From Thermofilum sp. (lineage in GTDB: Archaea; Thermoproteota; Thermoprotei; Thermofilales; Thermofilaceae), in the NCBI GenBank assembly GCA_020833575.1, contig JAJHRT010000004.1, positions 1 through 32,296 of the forward strand: a stretch of DNA of 32,296 nucleotides, in the 5' to 3' direction. The notes under the pieces are model-generated. The model was not told the DNA's origin and searched no databases. It saw nothing but the letters and a program-made list of their open reading frames with translations. Shown piece after piece: positions 25,712-32,296 of this stretch. The first letter of the stretch is position 1. Each line of letters begins with the position of its first letter. The position numbers were made by a program, and so were the translations under genes.

Positions 25712-27864
25712 CGCGGTTGGCTCGCGAGCATGCAGGCACCCAACCCCAGAGCAGGGCGCGAGAGGAAGGCGGCAGGAGGAGGGTGAGGGTGGCCCTCGCC
25801 GGTGCTCCGAACGTCGGGAAGAGCACGCTCTTCAACGTGCTCGTGGGGGCTAGGCGCTTCGTGGGCAACTGGCCCGGGAAAACGATTGACCGGTACGAGG
25901 GGGAGCTGGAGCACCACGGCGTTGTGCTGCGGCTGGTCGACCTGCCGGGGACCTACAGCCTCAGCGCACTCTCGGAGGAGGAGGTGATAGCCAGGGACTT
26001 CATCGTCCACGAGAAGCCCGACGTCGTGGTCGTCGTTGTGAACGCCGTGTCCCTCGAGACGACAATGTACCTGGCGCTGCAGGTGCTAGAGCTCTACGAC
26101 CGTGTTGTCGTGGCTGTGAACAAGATGGATGCCGCGGCTAGGCGCGGCCTGCACGTCCTGCTCGACAGGATGTCCAGAGCGCTGGGGGTTCCCGTCGTGG
26201 GAGTCTCGGCGCTGCGCGGAGAGGGGCTCCACGAGCTGATCGAGAGCGTGCTTGCGGTAGCGAGCGGCGCCGCCAGGACGCAGCGCCTCAGGCTGAACTA
26301 CGGCGGGCTGGCGCACTACGCCGCCCTCCTTGAGGGAGAGCTCGGGAGGTGCGCTGCGCTGAGGGACTACCCGCCCGACTGGGCAGCAGTGAGGCTGCTG
26401 GAGGGGGACAGCGAGCTCGAAAAGGTGCTCGCGGAGGCCTGCCCGGAGCTGCTCGAGAAAGCTAGGCAGGCAAGGAGGAGGGCCGAGGAGGAGCTGGGAG
26501 CGGAGCCCGCGCTGCTCGCCGCCAGCACAAGGTACGCGTTTATATCCGAGCTGCTGAGAAGCTGCGTCGTCTACTCGGGTGTTGCCAGGAAGAGCACATC
26601 CGAGCTGCTCGACAAGATATACTTGAGCAGGCTCCTGGGCCTGCCCGCGGCTCTGACAACGCTAATGAGCGTAGTAGTGGTCGCTTTCGCGATAAACACC
26701 GGGTTCCCCCTTGTTCAGATACTCGAGGCGCTGGGCCACAGCGACCTGGCAGAGCTCGTAGAGGCTTACACGCTGTCAGGCCTCGTCAACGCGGCACTCT
26801 CAGGGCTCGCCGACATTACCGCAAGCACCCTGTCAGCACGCGGTGTAAGCCCTCTGCTCATCTCGCTCGTCACAGAAGGCATCCTGGGCGGTGTAGGCGC
26901 GATCCTAGCGTTCCTCCCGCTGATCTTCCTGGTCTTCATCTTCTTCGGGTTCCTCGAGGACACTGGTGTCATGGCGCGTATAGCCGTCGCGTCCCACGCC
27001 CTAATGGAGAAGGTGAGGCTCTCGGGGAAGGCCCTGCTGCCCCTGGCCCTCGGCCTCGGCTGCAACGTGCCAGCGATCATGGGAACCAAGATACTCCCGA
27101 GCGACAAGGAGAAGCTCGTAGCATCCTTCGTGGCCCCCTTGATCCCATGCCAGGCCAGGCTCGTTATACTGCTGGCGCTCGCCACGGCGCTGTTCAGCAG
27201 CGCGGCAGCAGCTCTCACAGCCTTAATCCTGGTCTACCTGGTCGCGCTCCTCGCAGCGGGCATCCTAACCCTGATCCTCAACAGGGTGATCCCCCCGAAG
27301 GAGGAGGTGCCCGAGCTGCTGGTCGAGCTGCCGCCGTACCACGTGCCGAGCATCAGGGTGATCTGGTGGTACGCTGTGGACAACGCCCTCCACTTCTTGA
27401 AGAAGGCCGGAGTGATCATCTTCCTCCTCTCCCTGGCCACCTGGGCGCTCCTTAGGCTGGGCCCCTCGGGATACGTGGAGAGCGTTGAGAACTCATTCGC
27501 CTACATCGTGGGGTCCGCCGTGGCGCCCCTGCTGGCTCCAATAGGCCTGGGAAGGTGGGAGATAGCCCTCGCCCTGGTGTCCGGCTTCATAGCGAAGGAG
27601 AGCGTCCTAGCGACGCTGATCATAGCCACCAGCTCCACCAGCGCCGCGGAGGCTCTCTCCCGCCTCGCCCTCTCCCCCTCCCAGGCGCTCACCCTAATGG
27701 TGTTCGCCACGCTGTACATGCCCTGCCTAGCCACGCTCGCGACGTTCCACGCCCAGTACAGGCGCCCAAAGCTGACGCTAGCCTTCGTCGCGGCGTCCCT
27801 GGTGCTGGCATACGCGATCTCATTAGTTACGTACATAGTGTGCCAGGCTATACCGGTGGTCTGA
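25708..27864 (+). CDS. feoB: Ferrous iron transporter FeoB
   Basis: GAPNVGKSTLFN, NWPGKTIDRYEG, DLPGTYSLSALSEEE, NKMD; gate domains GFLEDTGVMAR, LGLGCNVPAIMGTK; 4-nt overlap with feoA. Confidence 0.96.
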   Translation: MTRLAREHAGTQPQSRAREEGGRRRVRVALAGAPNVGKSTLFNVLVGARRFVGNWPGKTIDRYEGELEHHGVVLRLVDLPGTYSLSALSEEEVIARDFIVHEKPDVVVVVVNAVSLETTMYLALQVLELYDRVVVAVNKMDAAARRGLHVLLDRMSRALGVPVVGVSALRGEGLHELIESVLAVASGAARTQRLRLNYGGLAHYAALLEGELGRCAALRDYPPDWAAVRLLEGDSELEKVLAEACPELLEKARQARRRAEEELGAEPALLAASTRYAFISELLRSCVVYSGVARKSTSELLDKIYLSRLLGLPAALTTLMSVVVVAFAINTGFPLVQILEALGHSDLAELVEAYTLSGLVNAALSGLADITASTLSARGVSPLLISLVTEGILGGVGAILAFLPLIFLVFIFFGFLEDTGVMARIAVASHALMEKVRLSGKALLPLALGLGCNVPAIMGTKILPSDKEKLVASFVAPLIPCQARLVILLALATALFSSAAAALTALILVYLVALLAAGILTLILNRVIPPKEEVPELLVELPPYHVPSIRVIWWYAVDNALHFLKKAGVIIFLLSLATWALLRLGPSGYVESVENSFAYIVGSAVAPLLAPIGLGRWEIALALVSGFIAKESVLATLIIATSSTSAAEALSRLALSPSQALTLMVFATLYMPCLATLATFHAQYRRPKLTLAFVAASLVLAYAISLVTYIVCQAIPVV

Positions 27865-27869
27865 GACTC

Positions 27870-28655
27870 ATGGAGGAGGCCCTCTGGGTTGGCGGCTGGA
27901 AGGACGTAAGCCTCGTGGACGTCCTCGAGAGCATTAGCTTCACCCTATGGACCTCCTTCTGCAACCTCAAGTGCCCGTGGTGCGCTAACTCGCGGCTCGC
28001 CCGGGGGCAGGAGCGCCGGCTCGTCAGGGTGAGCGAGGTAGTGAGCGAGGTTGAGAGGGCGGCTCCCTTCGTCGAGTACTTCCACGTGACAGGTGGGGAG
28101 CCCACGCTCCAGTACAAGCCCCTTACAGCGCTCTACAAGGCTGTGAGGGAGAGAACGGGGCTCATGCTGAGCCTTGACACGAACGCGACCGTGCCCAGGG
28201 CGCTGGAGCACATCCTCGGGGAGGTGCGAGTGGAGCACGTGGCCGTCGACTTGAAGGCGCCGCTCAGCGACCCGGAGAAGTACGCGGCCGCCTCTGGCTT
28301 AAGCGCCGCAGTGGGTGAGAGGGTTGTTAAAATGGTGGCGAGGGGTCTCGAGGTGCTTTCAGGGAGGGTGGAGTTCCTGGAGCTGAGGACGACTCTCGTC
28401 CCGGGCCTCCTGAGCGTCGAGGACATCCTTCGGGTTGCTGAGGACGTAGCGCGGTTCGCGCGGGGCAGCGGCAGGCTGGTCTACGTGGTGCAGCAGTTCA
28501 TCCCGTACGAGGGGGTTCCGCCGGAGTACAGGTCCGTGAAAGCAACCCCGGAGAGCCTTGTTGCCGAGGCTGCGAGGAGGGCGGCAGAGGTGCTAGGAGG
28601 GGCGGCAGAGGTGTGGTACAGAACGCTGGAGAGCGGGAGCAGGAGGGTTGCCTAG
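27870..28655 (+). CDS. Radical SAM protein (activase-like, NrdG/PflA-type)
   Basis: From ATG 27870: SFTLWTSFCNLKCPWCANSRL (CxxxCxxC), YFHVTGGEPTLQ, LMLSLDTNATVPRAL, VAVDLKAPLSDPEKY. Confidence 0.85.
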   Translation: MEEALWVGGWKDVSLVDVLESISFTLWTSFCNLKCPWCANSRLARGQERRLVRVSEVVSEVERAAPFVEYFHVTGGEPTLQYKPLTALYKAVRERTGLMLSLDTNATVPRALEHILGEVRVEHVAVDLKAPLSDPEKYAAASGLSAAVGERVVKMVARGLEVLSGRVEFLELRTTLVPGLLSVEDILRVAEDVARFARGSGRLVYVVQQFIPYEGVPPEYRSVKATPESLVAEAARRAAEVLGGAAEVWYRTLESGSRRVA

Positions 28656-30496
28656 GCCCCTACGGCGGCGGCGCGGCGGCGCTCAAGGGGTATTGCGGCG
28701 TGCTTGTAGGCTATTATCCTTATGAGGTCTGCGGTGTCCTGGAAGTCATCGGAAGTGAGCTCTACCAGGTCCGCCACACTCATAAGGCTTAGCGCTGAGA
28801 GCAGGTCCACCCTGCCCTCGCTGAGCAGAGCCCTGAGCTCGCGGACAAATTCTGCCCTCAGCTCGTCAACCCGCCGCTCACCGGCGTCGATCTCGCTAGT
28901 CGCCTTCACCGCGTAGAGGGGGGAGAGGCTGAGCAGCCTCAGGTTCTCCGCGAGCTTCTCGGCGAGGAGCTCGGTCTCCCTGAGCATCTCGATGAGCAAC
29001 CTGTAGAGGTTATCCATGCCGGGGCTCTGCTTCACCCAAAGGAGCTTCTCCCCGCTCTCCAGCATAGCGCCAGCGACCTTGTCTATCTCCTCCACAAGCC
29101 TCTCGAACTCCTCCCTGCTCGAGGTGGGGAAGACGCCGGACCACATCCTCCAGATGATCTCGCGCTTCACCGCGTCAGCCCTCCTCTCCAGCTCCTTGAC
29201 CCTCCTGCTGTACTCAAGCATCTCCGCGTGCCGCTCCTCGAAGAAGCAGCGGATCACCTCGCGCTGCAGCCTGAGAACATCCCTGATTATGCTCACATGC
29301 TCTGTCACCAGGTCCAGGAAGGGCCACGTGGGGCGGGTCTCCCTGAACACCACCGAGAAGACTGTCGCCGCGGTGGCAAGCAGGATTCCCGTGTTTATCA
29401 GGGCCCCATCGAAGCGTGCTGAAAACGCCTGGAGGAGCAGGCTGCCGAGGGCAGCGCCCGTGGAGTACCCAGCATCCCTAACCGCCCTGTACAGACCGAT
29501 TGCCAGCTCCCTCTTACCCGGGGGGGCCAGGTCTGAGAAGGGGGTGGGGAGGACAGGGTAGTACATCGCGTAGCCGACGCCTAGTACCATCGCCGTCAGG
29601 AGCAGGTCGGAGGGGCCCCGGGTCTCCGGGAGCGCAATGAGCATCGCGGCTGCGGCGAGCAGGCCCAGGGTGGAGACGAACTTCCTACCAGCCCTGTCGG
29701 AGTAGTGGGACCAGAAAGGCATCATGAGAGCCCACATCACGAGGAGGAATGACTGCGCGAGCCCCGCGTAGTAGGCTCCCCAGCCCCTTGCCACGACCAT
29801 GAGCGGGACCACACCCCAGACGATGCTGTCCGCGGCCTTAGCGACATGCGCCGCCAGCAAGGAGGATGAGCAGCTAGGATTCCTCAGCAGCTGGGCTAGG
29901 GAGAACTCCTCCGAGGACCACCTCTCCGGCCTCTCGTACTCGCTGCCGCCTCTAACCTCGGGCACGGCCAGCGACGCGGCGAAGGCCAGCGCTGACGCGG
30001 CCAGGATTAGGCGCAAGGGGGCTCCGGGGCCCAGCAGCGACAGCGTGTAGCCCCCCAGGAAGGCCCCAGCCGCGTAGCCGATGTAGCAGGCGCTCTCAAT
30101 GTAGCTGAAGGAGAGGGCGGACCTCTCGAGGCCCAGCACATCCCTGAGAATTATGGCTGCCGTGGCGTAGACGAAGCCCTCTCCGGCGCCAACGAGGATG
30201 TTCCCAAGTAGGAAGTTGTGAGGAGGGGGGAGCAGAATGATCGAGAGGGCGCCCGCTAGGTACGCGGACACCCCGAGCAGGAGGGACCTGCGCCTGCCCT
30301 TGCGCAGCGACAATACGGCTGCGAGGTAGTCGGAGGCGGACTTCGCAGCCCCGAAGGAAATTATGGGTAGGAGTGCCAGGGCCGCTCCCACCTCGCGGCT
30401 CATCTCGATGCTCAGGACAGCCCGCTGGACGCCCGTCGCCGTGCCTATCAGAACCTCGGTGAGGAGTACTAGCAGCACTACCGCGGTGGCTCTCAA
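28652..30496 (-). CDS. MFS transporter fused to C-terminal PhoU-like (DUF47) domain
   Basis: About 12 TM MFS region with WSHYSDRAGRKFVSTLG, then a soluble helical domain RRVKELERRADAVKREIIWRMWSGVFPTSSREEFERLVEEIDKVAGAMLESGEKLL...SVADLVELTSDDFQDTADLI, typical of DUF47. Confidence 0.8.
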   Translation of the reverse strand: MRATAVVLLVLLTEVLIGTATGVQRAVLSIEMSREVGAALALLPIISFGAAKSASDYLAAVLSLRKGRRRSLLLGVSAYLAGALSIILLPPPHNFLLGNILVGAGEGFVYATAAIILRDVLGLERSALSFSYIESACYIGYAAGAFLGGYTLSLLGPGAPLRLILAASALAFAASLAVPEVRGGSEYERPERWSSEEFSLAQLLRNPSCSSSLLAAHVAKAADSIVWGVVPLMVVARGWGAYYAGLAQSFLLVMWALMMPFWSHYSDRAGRKFVSTLGLLAAAAMLIALPETRGPSDLLLTAMVLGVGYAMYYPVLPTPFSDLAPPGKRELAIGLYRAVRDAGYSTGAALGSLLLQAFSARFDGALINTGILLATAATVFSVVFRETRPTWPFLDLVTEHVSIIRDVLRLQREVIRCFFEERHAEMLEYSRRVKELERRADAVKREIIWRMWSGVFPTSSREEFERLVEEIDKVAGAMLESGEKLLWVKQSPGMDNLYRLLIEMLRETELLAEKLAENLRLLSLSPLYAVKATSEIDAGERRVDELRAEFVRELRALLSEGRVDLLSALSLMSVADLVELTSDDFQDTADLIRIIAYKHAAIPLERRRAAAVGA

Positions 30497-30541
30497 TACG
30501 AACCCTTAGGGTATATTCCGGGTGCTGGCTATATAGGTTTC

Positions 30542-30620
30542 GTTAGTCTAAAACCTTGCTAGAGCATGACAGCTAGCCGGTTGTACGCAACTGTTTATAG
30601 GCGTGCGTTGCGAGACTAAC
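30542..30620. repeat. Inverted repeat GTTAGTCT-N63-AGACTAAC in a divergent intergenic region
   Basis: Arms 30542-30549 and 30613-30620, perfect 8 bp; nested GCTAG/CTAGC and GTTG/CAAC. Confidence 0.45.
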
Positions 30621-30634
30621 TGCAGGCGAACTCG

Positions 30635-31693
30635 ATGGCGGTAACCCTGGATGTTCAGCGCTACCTCAGAGCGGGGTACAAGCTCGTCGGGAACCACAGC
30701 GCAGTGGCCATCTGCAGGTGGACGCGCTCCGCCCTGAGGGGTGAGAGGCTCTGCTACAAGAGCTGGTACGGGATTAAAAGCCACCGCTGCCTCCAGATGA
30801 CCCCTGTGCTCAACTTCTGCGACTTCGCCTGCAAGTTCTGCTGGAGGATGCACCTGCCCGGGCGGTACCAGGTGCCTCGGGGGTGGCGCTGGGACGACCC
30901 GCGGGAGGTGCTCGACAAGTCCATCATCGCGCAGAGGCTGCTGCTCATAGGATTCAAGGGCAACCCCCTCGTCACCCGGGAGAGATTCCTGGAGGCTATG
31001 TTCCCCAGGCACCTCACGATAAGCCTCGACGGCGAGCCGCTGCTGTACCCGGGGCTCGCGGGGCTCATCAGGGAGGCCAAGGAGCGGGGCTTCACGGTGT
31101 TCCTGGTGACCAACGGGTCCATACCGGCCAGGCTGCGTGAGCTCCTGAAGAAGGATGCCCAGCCGACAAACCTCTACCTCAGCGTCTACGGGCCAAACAG
31201 GGAGGTCTTCGACAGGGCCGCGGACCCGCGCATCCCCAGGGCGTGGGAGATGGTGAACGAGAGCCTGGAGCTGCTCGGGGAGTTCAGGGAGAGCAGGACC
31301 GTGATGAGGCTGACCCTCGTGCGGGGGCTTAACATGGTTGAGCCCGAGGGCTACGCGGAGCTAGTGAGGAAGGGTGAGCCGATGTTCGTCGAGCTGAAGG
31401 GCTACACGTGGGTGGGGGAGAGCCAGAAGAGGCTGCCCATAACCGCTATGCCCGAGATGAAAGAGTTGGTCGACTTCGCCTCCAGGCTCTCGGAGCTCAC
31501 AGGGTACCGGGTCAAGCTGACCGACGACAAGAGCAGGGTCGTTCTGCTCGTGAGGGACGAGGAGTCCTGGGAGAGGAACCTGAAGATGGTGGAGGAGTGG
31601 AGGAGGAGGGAGAGGGAGCTCGACGAGAGGATACTCAGCAAGATTGAGGACTTCACGATGGAGGAGCACGGCTACAGGATCCTGAGGTACTAG
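30635..31693 (+). CDS. taw1: 4-demethylwyosine synthase (Taw1/TYW1), radical SAM
   Basis: YKSWYGIKSHRCLQMTPVLNFCDFACKFCWRMH, LTISLDGEPLLYPGLAGLIREAKERGFTVFLVTNGS, VELKGYTWVGESQKRL; TATA GTTTATAGG at 30593-30601. Confidence 0.95.
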   Translation: MAVTLDVQRYLRAGYKLVGNHSAVAICRWTRSALRGERLCYKSWYGIKSHRCLQMTPVLNFCDFACKFCWRMHLPGRYQVPRGWRWDDPREVLDKSIIAQRLLLIGFKGNPLVTRERFLEAMFPRHLTISLDGEPLLYPGLAGLIREAKERGFTVFLVTNGSIPARLRELLKKDAQPTNLYLSVYGPNREVFDRAADPRIPRAWEMVNESLELLGEFRESRTVMRLTLVRGLNMVEPEGYAELVRKGEPMFVELKGYTWVGESQKRLPITAMPEMKELVDFASRLSELTGYRVKLTDDKSRVVLLVRDEESWERNLKMVEEWRRRERELDERILSKIEDFTMEEHGYRILRY

Positions 31694-31707
31694 CTGCAGC
31701 TGGATTC

Positions 31708-32296
31708 TTGCGCGAAACCGATATCGCCGGGGGCTGGCTGGCTCTGCGGGGAGCTTTGCAGGCAGCCGAAGCTGCTGGCATGATCGCGGCAGCGCTCGCT
31801 AGGAGGAACGTTGTCGTGATTGTAGCCACATGTACTGTTGAGTACGATGGCAGGGCCCGGTCGAGGCTGGGCGAGGGGGACCGGGTGATCATAGTCAAGC
31901 CCGACGGCACCGTCCTGGTTCACAGGCCCTACGGGTCCCTCCCGGTGAACTACCAGCCAGAGGGCTCCGCTGTGAGCGTGAGAGCTGAAGGAGACACCCT
32001 GGTGATCACCGCTGTGAGGCCGAGGCCCTCGGAACGCCTCACGATTCGAGTGCGCAGGATAGCTCACCTGGTCGTAGCGGAGCTGAGGGACGACGCCGAG
32101 TTCGAGCTGTGGGGCTCCGAGGATGAGCTGAGAGACGCTATAGCGCGTAACCCAGAGCTGCTCCTGGGGGAGAAGCTGAAGCCCGTCGAGGTGGAGGCTA
32201 AGCTGGGCCGAGTGGGCTTCGCGGACCTGCTCATGGTCGACGAGGCGGGCAACTACGTGGTGGTTGAGGTGAAGAGGGAGGAGGCGGGGGTTGACG
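31708..32296 (+). CDS. nucS: Endonuclease NucS/EndoMS (partial, runs off the right edge)
   Basis: Hand translation (TTG 31708 or ATG 31780): VIVATCTVEYDGRARSRLGEGDRVIIVKPDGTVLVHRPYGSLPVNYQPEGSAV...LRDAIARNPELLLGEKLKPVEVEAKLGRVGFADLLMVDEAGNYVVVEVKREEAG. Not in the ORF track because it has no stop. Confidence 0.88.
   Translation, partial: MRETDIAGGWLALRGALQAAEAAGMIAAALARRNVVVIVATCTVEYDGRARSRLGEGDRVIIVKPDGTVLVHRPYGSLPVNYQPEGSAVSVRAEGDTLVITAVRPRPSERLTIRVRRIAHLVVAELRDDAEFELWGSEDELRDAIARNPELLLGEKLKPVEVEAKLGRVGFADLLMVDEAGNYVVVEVKREEAGVD

Noticed and set aside
28580-28613. In-frame 13-nt direct repeat GGCGGCAGAGGTG with 21-nt period in the radical SAM gene
   Set aside because: Two copies only, in an Ala/Glu-rich C-terminal segment; likely codon-level low complexity.
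30542-30620. Possible tRNA or tRNA-like gene
   Set aside because: Size and outer stem are suggestive, but there is no GGTTCRANTCC T-arm or D-loop consensus on either strand.

Overview
GC-rich, gene-dense archaeal chromosomal window (Orc1/Cdc6, Hjc, XPF nuclease, ribosomal P1/L12, Taw1, TIP49; TATA boxes about 26 nt upstream of probable leaderless starts). No rRNA, tRNA, CRISPR array or transposon was found. I support about 33 protein genes, including two the ORF track misses because they run off the window edges: a multidomain thymidylate synthase at the left and NucS/EndoMS at the right. The main candidate is a compact archaeal cluster at 4.7-8.9 kb. It resembles the late steps of the Thermotoga-type inositol pathway: IolO-like epimerase, IolM-like scyllo-inosose dehydrogenase, IolN-like creatininase-fold hydrolase, then a D-2-hydroxyacid dehydrogenase. 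An operator-like 10-bp tandem repeat lies in its divergent promoter. Other notable items: an MtrA-like/ThyA/DUF4346 fusion, an MFS-PhoU(DUF47) fusion, Hjc next to a TIP49 AAA+ ATPase, three intramembrane-protease families within 11 kb, a metallo-beta-lactamase-fold protein with an eroded metal motif, a C/D-box sRNA candidate with its own promoter, a perfect 12-bp hairpin over the stop codon of the presenilin homologue, and a pyruvoyl arginine decarboxylase gene overlapping a methyltransferase gene. All assignments come from reading the translations and recalled family motifs; no database search was run.
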